Positions 36,033 through 45,138 of a stretch of DNA of 64,000 nt are shown piece after piece. Position 1 is the stretch's first letter. The number at the start of each line of letters is the position of its first letter. The position numbers were made by a program, and so were the translations under genes. Origin of the DNA: Paenibacillus sinopodophylli. GTDB lineage: Bacteria > Bacillota > Bacilli > Paenibacillales > Paenibacillaceae. A model generated the notes under the pieces. That model ran no database searches. It had not been told where the DNA came from and saw only the letters and a list, made by a program, of their open reading frames with translations. The stretch covers positions 41,923-105,922 of the forward strand of contig NZ_VDBO01000004.1 of NCBI RefSeq assembly GCF_005930355.1. Reading direction: 5' to 3'.

Positions 36033-36112
36033 TATGGGCAGCAAAAAGCCCGTGAGCAGCTCGCTTGCACTCACGCTGCAAGCTGCCCACAGACCGTTTC
36101 ATTTCCCTTTAC

Positions 36113-37168
36113 TTACTCCATCACATACGCTAACAGCAAGGCTGCCGTATTCACCACCGCATCAGCGTGTGTACGCTCCATGCCATGAGAAGCGTGAACA
36201 CCAGGACCGATTAAAGCTGCTCGGATATTGCTGCCGCCCCGCAGTGCTGCCGATGCATCAGAGCCATAATACGGATAAATATCAACCGCATATGCAATGC
36301 TTTCCCGCTTTGCAAGCTCAATGAGCCGGCTAGTCATTTCATAATCATATGGCCCGCTTGAATCCTTCGCGCAAATCGAAACATCCATCTCCGTCGTCGT
36401 CAGATCATCGCCTATAGCACCCATATCCACCGCGATCATCTCCGTAATATCGCTCGGAATATAGGCGCTGCCATGCCCTACCTCCTCGAAGGTCGAGAAA
36501 ATCAGCTTTAGCGTATAGGCTGGCGTCTTCCCTTCGCGCTTCAGCCACTCCATAAGACCAAGCAGAGCAGCTACACTTGCCTTATCGTCGAGATGGCGCG
36601 ATTTGACCAAACCATTCGCAAATATACGGGTACGAGGCTCCCACGATACGAAATCGCCGGCGGAAATACCTAGCTTCTCTGTCTCTTCCTTCGTTTTCAC
36701 CAGCTCATCGATTCGAATTTCCATATTCGCTTCTTCGCGCTTCCACTCGCCCGCATCCTTGAATACATGAACAGATGCTTTGGTAGACAGCACGGTGCCT
36801 TCGTATTTGCGCCCATCACGTGTATGTATGACGCAATACTCCCCTTCCACCGTGTGCATCGCATACCCGCCGATCGGCGTAATACGCAGCATTCCGTTGG
36901 GTTTAATCGAACGCACCATTGCGCCAAGCGTATCTAGATGCGCAGTCAAACCAATAACTTTGGACGTCGTTTCGCCGGAGATGGTAATGATGCCATTTCC
37001 TTTCGGCGTGTATTCGAGGCTGTAACCAAGTCGCTTGGCTTCAGCCTCTATGTACTTCATAATATCCATGCAATAACCGCTTGGACTTGGCATATTCAGC
37101 AGCGTCTCTAGCTGAGCAAGCATATAGGTCCGATCTAGCTGCGGTGCATAAGTTGATGTCATCGCCAT
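36113..37168 (-). CDS. M42 family metallo-aminopeptidase
   Basis: 351 residues, full family length. Metal ligands are visible: His77 and Asp79 (AHLDT), the bridging Asp194 (SRHLDDKAS), Glu228-Glu229 (STFEEVGHG), Asp in IAVDMG, and His in the terminal GMERTH. This is the dinuclear zinc/cobalt aminopeptidase fold shared with PepA/CelM/YsdC. It probably trims N-terminal residues from cytoplasmic peptides. AGGAGA precedes the ATG. It is monocistronic. Confidence 0.93.
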   Translation of the reverse strand: MAMTSTYAPQLDRTYMLAQLETLLNMPSPSGYCMDIMKYIEAEAKRLGYSLEYTPKGNGIITISGETTSKVIGLTAHLDTLGAMVRSIKPNGMLRITPIGGYAMHTVEGEYCVIHTRDGRKYEGTVLSTKASVHVFKDAGEWKREEANMEIRIDELVKTKEETEKLGISAGDFVSWEPRTRIFANGLVKSRHLDDKASVAALLGLMEWLKREGKTPAYTLKLIFSTFEEVGHGSAYIPSDITEMIAVDMGAIGDDLTTTEMDVSICAKDSSGPYDYEMTSRLIELAKRESIAYAVDIYPYYGSDASAALRGGSNIRAALIGPGVHASHGMERTHADAVVNTAALLLAYVME

Positions 37169-37241
37169 TGTTCTCCTTTATATTCGGGTTATCCGCTGAT
37201 CGCAGCTCCGCACAGCCGATGCTCGTATCGTATCGATTAGT

Positions 37242-37550
37242 CTAGCCTTCCACTACATCTGCCCTTAATTCGCTAGCAACCTCAAGCATTTTGGGAATTA
37301 CCGCTTCATTTGTACCGGATACGTATATATCACCTTGGAAATATCTGAAAGGGATCGATACATCCCCATAACTCCACATGAAAAACTCTCCCTCAATCGT
37401 CATACTGGTTTCACCTTTCACCGTAAATACAGATGAATAAGTAAATTCAGGCTTGGTGATAAAATAGCTCTTGGTTTCTTCCAATGAAATGGTTTGCTCC
37501 GATTGATCCATTTCTTGGAATTCTCTTGTAATCCGATAGCGTTGCGCCAT
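37242..37550 (-). CDS. Hypothetical protein
   Basis: 102 residues with a strong AGGAGG-type ribosome site 7 nt before the ATG. The content looks like alternating beta strands (YSSVFTVKGETSMTIEGEFF, SIPFRYFQGDIYVSG) with a short C-terminal helix (KMLEVASELRAD). No signal peptide, no recognised family. It lies 73 bp before the M42 gene on the same strand. The 220 bp upstream (37551-37772) holds only a 29-codon plus-strand frame at ~37670 that I do not annotate. Confidence 0.65.
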   Translation of the reverse strand: MAQRYRITREFQEMDQSEQTISLEETKSYFITKPEFTYSSVFTVKGETSMTIEGEFFMWSYGDVSIPFRYFQGDIYVSGTNEAVIPKMLEVASELRADVVEG

Positions 37551-37772
37551 TATGATTCCTCCTAAATTTTATCTCGTTCCTATGCGTCCCATATTTTCAT
37601 TGCTCATCTCAACATGCTCCCTATTATCATAACTTCGATCTTACAAATAGCCAAATCCTATAGCATATAATGGGCATCAGCCTAGGCTCGCTCATAGGAA
37701 AGAGAGATAGCTGGTATGCTATCCCTGCTGGTGCCTTCGGCCATTTCATGACTAATTGACCATGACAGGCTC

Positions 37773-39224
37773 CTATTCCTTCCGTTGCTCCAATCCTACT
37801 CTTTGCCCTCGAACATTAGTCTTATCGGGCAATACGTTTGAAATGAGGCTTAAAACAAGCTTCCCCTCTTCAAACTGAAGAGTACCGGTGAAGGCAAATG
37901 GCGTTTCCGTAAATCTTATCGTAATCAGAAGCGTATCCTGCTGTTCCCAAGTGAAGCTGGCAAAGACTCTTTTGTCCCCATCTAGAATGAGCCTTGTGCT
38001 TCCCTCGTTCCAGCTGCTTCTGCCAAGGATAAGGGTAAAGTTCTCCTCAGCCTTGACCACGACAACGGCCGCATGATGATCTTCGAAGCTCACGGCAATG
38101 CTCTTCCATTGATGCTTATTCTCTTCCAGCGTGTATGTCTCTCCGGAGATATTGGCTTCCAGAGACGATTCCTGCTGCAACTGCGGTGGTTGCAGGGTCA
38201 GGCTCTGCAGCTTCGCCGCAAGCCCAGCTTGCACATCATGATCTAGTGAGAGAGGAGACGACTCCATGGCAGGCAGCAGATGCTCCCAAACCATATCGAG
38301 TACACCTTGCAGCTCGTTGGTGCCGCCTGTCATGACGAGCACCGCATCCTGCTCCGGCATCACCACACAGTATTGGCCGAACGCGCCATCTCCACGGTAC
38401 ACACCATGACGGCAGCGCCAGAACTGGTAGCCGTAGCCTTGAGCCCAATCACTGGCTCCGCCGTCTCCATTGGCTATTTGCTTGGAGGTTGCTTCTGCTA
38501 CCCATTCCTCCTGCAAAATACGCTGGCCGTTCCACTCGCCTTTCTGCAAATACAGCTGTCCGAACTTCGCAATATCCTCAGTTGTAATACTTAACCCCCA
38601 GCCGCCCACATGTATGCCGCGCGGACAGGATTCCCAAGTAGCCCCATCAATGCCAAGCGGCTCAAGCAGACGCGGCTGCAAATAGGACAGCAAAGATTGC
38701 CCGGTCACCTTCTGGAGTATCGCTGACAGCATATACGTAGCTCCGCTGTTATATACAAAATGTGTACCTGGCTCATGCTCGACGGGGGCTTGGAGAAACG
38801 CCTGAACCCAATTCCCGTCTTCGCTCTCTACCATCCCGTTTGTTGTATCTTGATCATGCCCGGTTCCCATCATTAGCAAATGGCGAATACGCATGGCAGA
38901 CAAATTTGGCTCTAACTCATTCGGCACCTCACTTGGGAAGAACGAGACGACCGCATCGTCCAATGAAAGCTTCCCTTCTGCAGCAGCGAAACCGATCGCG
39001 GATGAAGTGAAGCTTTTGCTAAGCGAGAACAGCATATGCGGAACTTCTGATGCATAAGGCTTCCACCAGCCCTCGGATACTACCACGCCATGCCTAAGCA
39101 GCATCATGCTATGCAGCTCCAATTGCCGTTCTTGAATCCCATTTAAAAATGCGATAATTGCTTCTGAACGAATTCCTTGTGCTTCAGGCTGACTGCGAGG
39201 TAATCGTTGGTTCGTCTTTTCCAT
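37773..39224 (-). CDS. Serine hydrolase, class C beta-lactamase / esterase family
   Basis: 483 residues. The nucleophile motif S-x-x-K is Ser67-Lys70 (MLFSLSKSF); the second motif Tyr is at 158 (FVYNSGATYML). The beta-lactamase-like domain ends near 320 (AVLVMTGG, the third-motif region). A C-terminal beta-rich extension of ~130 residues follows, as in many Bacillales esterase/D-aminopeptidase homologues. There is no signal peptide, so a cytoplasmic esterase or peptidase is more likely than an antibiotic-hydrolysing enzyme. Confidence 0.85.
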   Translation of the reverse strand: MEKTNQRLPRSQPEAQGIRSEAIIAFLNGIQERQLELHSMMLLRHGVVVSEGWWKPYASEVPHMLFSLSKSFTSSAIGFAAAEGKLSLDDAVVSFFPSEVPNELEPNLSAMRIRHLLMMGTGHDQDTTNGMVESEDGNWVQAFLQAPVEHEPGTHFVYNSGATYMLSAILQKVTGQSLLSYLQPRLLEPLGIDGATWESCPRGIHVGGWGLSITTEDIAKFGQLYLQKGEWNGQRILQEEWVAEATSKQIANGDGGASDWAQGYGYQFWRCRHGVYRGDGAFGQYCVVMPEQDAVLVMTGGTNELQGVLDMVWEHLLPAMESSPLSLDHDVQAGLAAKLQSLTLQPPQLQQESSLEANISGETYTLEENKHQWKSIAVSFEDHHAAVVVVKAEENFTLILGRSSWNEGSTRLILDGDKRVFASFTWEQQDTLLITIRFTETPFAFTGTLQFEEGKLVLSLISNVLPDKTNVRGQRVGLEQRKE

Positions 39225-39349
39225 TGCTTCATTCCCCCTTTGTACGACTAAGATACTTCATATGTAAATAAATGACAAGATATTATGTTAGCGCTATCAT
39301 ATTTGCTTAAAAAACTAGATCATGTTAGCCCCTTCTAGTCGTTTCTCCA

Positions 39350-39886
39350 TTATTCTTCTTTAATCAATGTTTGGAAGGAAGCTAGGCTTAGCTTATTCAG
39401 CTTCTGATGAAATGCTGCTGTTTCCAAATAATCGTGATCATCATAATGTACGGTGTCTTGGTCGTCTATTCTGAACTTGCCTTGAAAAAGCCCGGAGATG
39501 ACAAAAGCTTCATCCGTTATAATTGGCCCTTCATACTGATTCATGAACAGAACGAACCGATCATTTCCCTTCACCGCTTTCAATGCTTCAAATCCAAAAA
39601 GGTTGATGACTTTGCCGTTATAGCCCGCATCCCCTTTGATTACCTCTTTTACTTCTACTTCTGTTAATGTGAACGTTCCGCCCGCATATTCTGGTATTTG
39701 TTCGAAAGCACCCTTCAGCCTTACTTCTGCAATGAACGCTTAATCATCCTTTAATGCATCAAACGATGAATAAACAACTGCCAAATCCATTGAAGGCTCC
39801 GTCTGTTCCGCTTCGCTAATCGCGCATCCGCTCAAAACGGTAATGAGTAATATACAAATAACAATACTCCGACATAAGCTGCTCAT
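39350..39886 (-). pseudogene. Lipoprotein gene with an in-frame stop
   Basis: From the ATG at 39886 (GGAGG upstream) the frame gives a lipoprotein signal (SIVICILLITVLSGCA, Cys in LSGC) and ~48 codons, then TAA at 39740-39742. The same frame continues without further damage (AFIAEVRLKGAFEQ, FTLTEVEVKEVIKGD, GNDRFVLFMNQYEG) to the real stop at 39350, 178 residues in total. This is a single nonsense change in an otherwise intact gene. The C-terminal half could only be made by internal initiation. The family is a small secreted beta protein of unknown function. Confidence 0.85.
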
Positions 39887-40053
39887 CTGAATACCTCCTC
39901 CGAATAATGGGCTCAGTCATCTATAGACGATTTCCAGCGATCATATGTTACATGAAGCGCCTTAGACCTACAATTTCATTATCTTGCTTATTCATTATCC
40001 AATCCGTACATACGTTACTTTCACGGTTATACTATTAGGGGAGGTGAGGTAAA

Positions 40054-40629
40054 ATGAATGAGCTCGGGCTTCTGGAGAAATGGCATGCCGTTCTTTACAA
40101 CGACGAGTCCTACAATGGAAGGTTTTTTTATGCGGTCAAAACAACGGGTATCTATTGCAGGCCTTCCTGCAAATCCAGACCGCCCAACATAGAGAACATC
40201 ACTTACTTCGATTCCGCCGAACAAGCAGTGTCAGCAGGCTTCCGTCCTTGCAAGCGCTGCAAGCCTAGTGGTGTGAAGCTTCCCGTCGAAGAATGGATCG
40301 CAGCTGCAGCTGAATATATTGATCGCAACTATATGCATCCTTTAACTTTGGCGCTGCTTGCTGAGATTGTTCATGGCAGCCCCTATCATCTTCACCGAAC
40401 CTTCAGAAGAGTCAAGCAGCTCACCCCTGTAGCTTATATTCAACAGGTTCGAATAGAGGCAGCCAAGCGGCTGCTGGTTTACTCGGAGCATAGTGTTTCG
40501 GAGATTGGCATACGCATCGGATTGCCTAATACGCCATATTTCATCACCCTTTTCAAAAAGAAAACCGGACATACACCAGCAAGCTATCGCAAGAAAAATA
40601 CTAGTACGAATGGAGGCCTAACAGAATAA
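40054..40629 (+). CDS. adaA: Bifunctional methylphosphotriester methyltransferase / AraC regulator
   Basis: 191 residues. The Ada N-terminal zinc domain has Cys 35, 39, 66 and 69 (YCRPSCKSRPP, PCKRCKP); Cys35 is the expected methyl acceptor from DNA phosphotriesters. Residues ~85-185 are an AraC helix-turn-helix (TPVAYIQQVRIEAAKRLL, ISEIG-like VSEIGIRIGL, FKKKTGHTPASYRKK). In Bacillus the methylated form activates adaA-adaB. The next gene starts within its stop (TAATG), so the two are coupled. Ribosome site AGGTGAGG. Confidence 0.93.
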   Translation: MNELGLLEKWHAVLYNDESYNGRFFYAVKTTGIYCRPSCKSRPPNIENITYFDSAEQAVSAGFRPCKRCKPSGVKLPVEEWIAAAAEYIDRNYMHPLTLALLAEIVHGSPYHLHRTFRRVKQLTPVAYIQQVRIEAAKRLLVYSEHSVSEIGIRIGLPNTPYFITLFKKKTGHTPASYRKKNTSTNGGLTE

Positions 40630-41150
40630 TGAACCAACCTGCTTCACAACAGCTCTATTGGTCGCTACTCCAGTATGACGATATGGATATTCACCTTGCA
40701 GCCACTTCAAAAGGGCTTTGTTTCGTCGGTTCACCAGGCCAATCATTAGCGGAGCTTGAAAAAGCTATGCACAAACGATTTCCTATCGGTGAATGGGTTC
40801 ATAACGACGACATGCTCGAACCGTACAAGAAAGAGCTTATTGCTTACTGGCAAGGTACGCGTATAAGCTTCACCATACCGTTGGACTATGCGGGAACAGC
40901 CTTTCAGCTCGCGATATGGGATACGCTCTGCCATATTCCTTACGGCCAAACGTTATCCTATTCGGACATTGCTCAAGCGATTGCACGTCCCACCGCCTCA
41001 AGAGCAGTCGGAGCAGCAATTGGTGCCAATCCCCTTCTCATCGCTATTCCGTGTCACCGGGTAATTGGGAAGCGCGGGGCCTTGACCGGCTACAGAGGCG
41101 GCATTCCCATGAAAATGAGGCTGTTGGACTTGGAAGGGCGAGCGGACTAA
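40629..41150 (+). CDS. adaB: O6-methylguanine-DNA methyltransferase
   Basis: 173 residues. The acceptor Cys142 is in the signature IPCHRVIG; AFQLAIWDTLCHIPYGQTLSY is the DNA-binding helix region and RAVGAAIGANPLLI the asparagine hinge. It removes methyl groups from O6-methylguanine in a suicide reaction. Second gene of the ada operon; it converges on the AlkD-like gene, so three repair genes stand together. Confidence 0.93.
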   Translation: MNQPASQQLYWSLLQYDDMDIHLAATSKGLCFVGSPGQSLAELEKAMHKRFPIGEWVHNDDMLEPYKKELIAYWQGTRISFTIPLDYAGTAFQLAIWDTLCHIPYGQTLSYSDIAQAIARPTASRAVGAAIGANPLLIAIPCHRVIGKRGALTGYRGGIPMKMRLLDLEGRAD

Positions 41151-41168
41151 TACTGCATCATGCGTAAC

Positions 41169-41861
41169 CTACACTCGTTTCTTCCGTTTCATACTGCGTA
41201 TGCTGTTTTTCGTTTCTGGATCTATGCGGTATGATTCGGTTATTTTGGATAAAGCCTTATTATAGGTGAAATCGTCAAGCTTATTGTCCTCCAAGTAAGC
41301 TTGTGTTTGTTCCGGCAGCTTAATATAACAAATAGAAACCGCCCACGCTACCGCCATTTGGACGTAATAGCTGCTGCGGTCAGTCTGATCAAGCAGCTCA
41401 AATAGGTGATGAATATAAACTTCTTCTATGAAATAAGTAAGCAGCATGACAACGCCGAAGCGTATTTCGTACGTTTTGGTCGAAGCGAGATACGGCTGAA
41501 TAAAGTCCCATACCGCAGCCTTATTGTTTTTGGTCATTTTGAGTCCGATACAGAAGCTGTCGCATACCGACCAATTATCTATTTTGGGAACAAAATCGGC
41601 AATTCGTCGTAAAAGCTCATTGGGCTCCGCTTTAATTAAGCCGATGACCATCCCCTCCAGCATGATTTCCTCAAAATAATCGCTCTCGGCATGATGGAGG
41701 TAATCTCTCCAATCACCTTTCGCAATCGGTTTAGCTAGATTACGTAGCTCAGGAAGACGAACTCCAAGTATATTCGTTACGTTCGGTATTAATGCAGAAG
41801 TAAACTTCCGATAATCTTCTTCCGCGAGCGCATGCAGCTGTTCCTTTATGTGATAGGCCAT
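41169..41861 (-). CDS. AlkD-like DNA alkylation repair protein
   Basis: 230 residues from the second of two adjacent ATGs (GAGGAG is 7 nt before 41861). It is all-helical, with HEAT-like repeats. Characteristic stretches are LPELRNLAKPIAKGDWRDYL, DYFEEIMLEGMVIG, IDNWSVCDSFC, RFGVVMLLTYFI and YYVQMAVAWAVS. These match the HEAT-repeat 3-methyladenine/7-methylguanine glycosylase family (AlkC/AlkD). It sits between adaB and a damaged AlkA-like gene. Confidence 0.85.
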   Translation of the reverse strand: MAYHIKEQLHALAEEDYRKFTSALIPNVTNILGVRLPELRNLAKPIAKGDWRDYLHHAESDYFEEIMLEGMVIGLIKAEPNELLRRIADFVPKIDNWSVCDSFCIGLKMTKNNKAAVWDFIQPYLASTKTYEIRFGVVMLLTYFIEEVYIHHLFELLDQTDRSSYYVQMAVAWAVSICYIKLPEQTQAYLEDNKLDDFTYNKALSKITESYRIDPETKNSIRSMKRKKRV

Positions 41862-41878
41862 CATTTCACTCCTCTTCG

Positions 41879-42256
41879 TTATTCAAAGGATAATCTCCAC
41901 AAATAAATAGATGCCACCGACCCATGCGGCGAATATCGATGGCAATAAGCATTGAATTGCTCGCAGCTTTGAATCGTTTCGGCCTGCTGCTCTGCTAGGT
42001 TGGCCGGCGTTATCGCACCAAGCCGTTCCTGCATCCGCTCCCAGATCGTATGCGCAGCCTTCGCCGAAATTAGCTGACCGACAATAGCATGGATAAGCAC
42101 GGTGAACAGATCGGGCATGATGACGCGCTCGACCTTGCCTAGACGCTGAATCGCTTCGCCCAGCACAGGGTCTGCATGAGACAAGAAATCGGTTTCTGCT
42201 TGTCCAAAATCAGAATACTTCGTTGTGATCGTAGGCATATCGCATGCCAAATCCAT
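41879..42256 (-). pseudogene. AlkA-like DNA glycosylase with internal deletion
   Basis: The frame begins near 42256/42238 (MPTITTKYSDFGQAETDFL) and gives ~80 residues of the N-terminal half of a 3-methyladenine glycosylase II: DPVLGEAIQRLGKVER, FTVLIHAIVGQLISAKAAH, ITPANLAEQQAE. It then jumps directly to the extreme C-terminus (RYSPHGSVASIYLWRLSFE, 19 residues). The ~70-residue core with the helix-hairpin-helix and catalytic Asp is missing, but the frame is kept. The 5' end runs into the LacI gene's 3' end; the longer frame to 42319 is overlap. An in-frame deletion in a former glycosylase, not expected to be active. Confidence 0.7.
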
Positions 42257-42260
42257 GACC

Positions 42261-43304
42261 TCAGGAATGGATATCACGAATCGTATGCCCCTTATAAAAT
42301 GATCCTCTGAGTCTAACATGCTCGTAAGGCAGCAGCGGGTTCGCGATACGTCGAAGCATGAGCTCAGCGGCCCGCTCTCCTGCTTCCCTTACAAGCAGAA
42401 GAGGTCTTGTCATACCGGGAAAATAGGTATGTTCCTCATTTTCCATCCCGACAAGCGAGAAATGCTCTGGAATATTAAATTCGAGAAAGGCTGCGGCGAT
42501 ATAAACCCATTCAGCCACGCCTGGAATTGCACCAATGACAGCCGTATATTGGCCAGAGTTTAGCCGTTCACGCAGCAAAGACATCCATACAGTACGATCT
42601 GCTGTTGTCATGGTAAGATGCTTGTCCGAATTGGCCAAGCCAATCAAGCCCAGCCGCTCCGCCGCCGCTTCGAAAGCCTGCCATCTTAAGCGAAAGCCAC
42701 GCTGCGGCTCGATTTCACCAACGTACAGAATTTGACGATGACCTGAGCGGTACAGTTCCTCCATCGTCCGATGAATCGCGTATTCTACATCCCAAATTAC
42801 GCTGTCTACCTCAGCCAGAACGGAAGGGAAATTTAAGAGCACCTTGGGCATATTCAGCTTTAAGAGTGTCGCTTCCATCCACGCCGGTATGGCTGCAGTC
42901 AGAAACAGGCCATCCGCAAAAGACAAACCGTTCTGTTCCAGCCACTCAGACAGTTCCAATTCATTCGTCAGGGTGGCTGGCACCAGCAGGGGATATAAGG
43001 AGTGTCCGAGCTCATTCAACCGAAGCTGTACACCTTCAAGCTGCATGCGATGAAAGAGTGACTCCCCGATCAGCAGCATGGCAAATCGCCGCGGATTCGT
43101 GTTCGCCCATGATATGCGCTCCGCGAACATGCCCGATTCCTGCTCCTTCGTCCGGTAGCCATGCTTGCGTGCACAATCCGCTACTGCTTTACGCGTCGCT
43201 TCGGACATGCCCGGCAAACCTCGCAGCGCTTTCGAAACGGTATGAATCGTTAAGCCAAGCTCCTCTGCAATCGTATGCAGGGTGACGGTTTTTTTTCGCG
43301 GCAT
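42261..43304 (-). CDS. LacI-family transcriptional regulator
   Basis: 347 residues from the ATG at 43304 (GGAGG 7 nt upstream). The helix-turn-helix is TLHTIAEELGLTIHTVSKAL (residues ~7-26), followed by the hinge region and a periplasmic-binding-protein-like effector domain (RFAMLLIGESLFHRM, FSLVGMENEEHTYFPGMTRP). It is divergent from the FAD oxidoreductase gene with a 148-bp shared control region, which suggests it regulates that gene in response to a sugar or sugar acid. Confidence 0.9.
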   Translation of the reverse strand: MPRKKTVTLHTIAEELGLTIHTVSKALRGLPGMSEATRKAVADCARKHGYRTKEQESGMFAERISWANTNPRRFAMLLIGESLFHRMQLEGVQLRLNELGHSLYPLLVPATLTNELELSEWLEQNGLSFADGLFLTAAIPAWMEATLLKLNMPKVLLNFPSVLAEVDSVIWDVEYAIHRTMEELYRSGHRQILYVGEIEPQRGFRLRWQAFEAAAERLGLIGLANSDKHLTMTTADRTVWMSLLRERLNSGQYTAVIGAIPGVAEWVYIAAAFLEFNIPEHFSLVGMENEEHTYFPGMTRPLLLVREAGERAAELMLRRIANPLLPYEHVRLRGSFYKGHTIRDIHS

Positions 43305-43452
43305 AGAAGCGCCTCCTCGAGAGTTATGCTGCGTTAATTGTAACAAAAATGAAACTATAAAATACGATCATTTTCTCCTAGACTGAAAGCAACGGATACA
43401 GCCTGAACCGCACAATGCATCTTCAGATCAAATATGAGAGGGGAAATACTAC
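43305..43452. promoter_or_regulatory. Divergent control region, LacI gene / FAD oxidoreductase
   Basis: 148 bp. On the plus strand TTAATT, 16 bp, then TATAAA (ending ~43360) could be a promoter, followed by an inverted repeat AAAAT-N6-ATTTT around 43360-43375 that could be an operator. A GAGAGGGG ribosome site lies just before the ATG at 43453. No perfect CG-centred palindrome was found. Confidence 0.4.
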
Positions 43453-44700
43453 ATGTTGAACAAAGAAGTCACGATGCAGCGAATCGTTCCCATACACACT
43501 TCAGCCGATGTTATTGTCGTAGGAGGAGGTCCCGCCGGTACAGCAGCCGCTATTAGCGCTGCGCGCTGCGGAAGCAAAACGATTCTGCTTGAGCATTCCG
43601 GTCAATTAGGAGGCATGGGTACGCTTGGTAATGTAAGTATCTTCATGGGCGTAGGCAATGTAACGGGGATTTATCGCGAAATGATCGCGGAATTCTTGCC
43701 AGCAGCACTTCCGAGCTCCCATCATGAGTCGATTTGGCCGCAATATTCGCCTTTTGAGCTGCGCCATTATTTGAATCGGAAGCTGGAGAATGAAGGCATT
43801 GACGTCTATTATCACACCAGCTTCATATCGCCAATTATGTCAGGCAAGAAGTTGACTGGCGTCATCGCCAATACACGCGAAGGGCTCCGCGCTTTCGAAG
43901 GCCGTGTCATCATTGACTGTACAGGTGATGCTAGAGTTGCCGCTGAGGCAGGTGTGCCCATACACTCGGGGCGCAGTGAAGATGGCTTAACGCAGCCGAT
44001 GACATTGATGTTCATGATGCAGGATACTGGTAAGCCTGTAACTCCTTATCTACCTGAGGACTGCTATAACTATGAATCCGTCGAGGAATTGCCGCAAGGC
44101 CGTCTTCTGCATTGGAGCCATATGGGCGATGGCACGCTGCTGGTGAACATGACTAGAGTTAGAGGCAATGGTGCCAGAATCGAGGATATTAACTATGCAG
44201 AGAAGGAATCGCTGAGGCAGGTGTTCTCCGTAGCTAATTACTTGCAGCGTACCGAACATCCGAATCATATATTGTCCCATGTGCCCGGTCAGGTTGGTGT
44301 ACGAGAGACCAACCAGATCGAGGGCCGCTATACACTGACAGAGGATGATTTGACGAGTGGTCGCCGCTTCGAGGATGTAGTCGCACAGACCAACTATGAA
44401 ATCGATATTCATAATCCAACCGGTGGAGCGAACACGGATGAACGGAAGCTGGAGGGTTACGACATCCCCTATCGCTGCATGCTTCCTGAGCATGTGGAAG
44501 GCTTAATTGTCGCTGGCCGCAGCATATCCGCATCCCATGTCGCTATGTCCTCCATGCGCGTTCAAGCGACCTGCTATGCGCTCGGTCAAGCAGCGGGCAT
44601 TGCTGCCACTATTGCCATCAGCGATAATGTACCAGTTGCTGACATCTCAATTCCGCAGCTTCATGAGAAGCTTGCTGTACAAGGTGTTGTTTTTATTTAG
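43453..44700 (+). CDS. FAD-dependent oxidoreductase (PF12831 family)
   Basis: 415 residues. The dinucleotide-binding loop is DVIVVGGGPAGTAAAISAAR (GGGPAG at 24-29); LLEHSGQLGGMGTLGNV follows, and VIIDCTGDARVAAEAGV and GLIVAGRSISASHVAMSSMR complete the FAD-binding signature. This family includes enzymes acting on sugars or sugar acids in pectin and rhamnose utilisation clusters, but the substrate is unknown. Divergent LacI regulator. A second in-frame ATG (MQRIVP) exists, but the ribosome site fits the first. Confidence 0.87.
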   Translation: MLNKEVTMQRIVPIHTSADVIVVGGGPAGTAAAISAARCGSKTILLEHSGQLGGMGTLGNVSIFMGVGNVTGIYREMIAEFLPAALPSSHHESIWPQYSPFELRHYLNRKLENEGIDVYYHTSFISPIMSGKKLTGVIANTREGLRAFEGRVIIDCTGDARVAAEAGVPIHSGRSEDGLTQPMTLMFMMQDTGKPVTPYLPEDCYNYESVEELPQGRLLHWSHMGDGTLLVNMTRVRGNGARIEDINYAEKESLRQVFSVANYLQRTEHPNHILSHVPGQVGVRETNQIEGRYTLTEDDLTSGRRFEDVVAQTNYEIDIHNPTGGANTDERKLEGYDIPYRCMLPEHVEGLIVAGRSISASHVAMSSMRVQATCYALGQAAGIAATIAISDNVPVADISIPQLHEKLAVQGVVFI

Positions 44701-44730
44701 TGGTTAGCTTGTGCTAGCCTTAATACAAAT

Positions 44731-44778
44731 TAGAGCCCCGAGGCATCTCTTTGAAATAGAGGATGGCTGTGGGGCTAT
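44731..44778 (+). terminator. Possible terminator after the FAD oxidoreductase gene
   Basis: AGCCCC (44734-44739) pairs with GGGGCT (44771-44776), with an inner CATC/GATG stem; the tail is ATATCT, without a real T run. A weak call. Confidence 0.35.
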
Positions 44779-44871
44779 ATCTATTAATTAAGTCGCGCTA
44801 TTGTTGTACCCTATCCACTTCACAAGCATAAAGCATTTTGCTCGTTTGATAGTTGATGATCCAATATCCGC

Positions 44872-45096
44872 TTATGATTTGTAGTCAATTGTGAGAAAGC
44901 CTTCTTGCCAATGATTGCGATCCACCTCATAGCTAATAATATAAAATCCATCCAAATAGTCCCGAAATCCTATTTTCTTCTTATACATCTCAATGACCTG
45001 TTCTGCCTTCTCCCGTGTTGAATAAATGCCAATCAATTTCGGTTCCTCGTTTAAGTCGACTTCATAGGTGTGATGTACCAAATATACAAAGTCCAT
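44872..45096 (-). CDS. Small DUF7336-type protein
   Basis: 74 residues from the ATG at 45096 (GAGGAG 6 nt upstream). MDFVYLVHHTYEV starts the chain; KLIGIYSTREKAEQVIEMY, GFRDYLDGFYIISYEVD and HWQEGF match a small domain common as an accessory gene beside toxin-immunity loci. It is the last gene of the first toxin module, downstream of the 277-aa immunity candidate. Confidence 0.65.
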   Translation of the reverse strand: MDFVYLVHHTYEVDLNEEPKLIGIYSTREKAEQVIEMYKKKIGFRDYLDGFYIISYEVDRNHWQEGFLTIDYKS

Positions 45097-45138
45097 ATCG
45101 CTCTCCTCACTTTCATACATATCACAGTTACTTTCCTA

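Noticed and set aside
37670..37759. 29-codon plus-strand frame starting MGISLGSLIG
   Set aside because: It looks membrane-like but is too short and lacks a ribosome site; could be a relic of a transporter tail, not supportable.
44050..44533. Minus-strand frames opposite the FAD oxidoreductase
   Set aside because: Antisense to conserved FAD motifs, no ribosome site.
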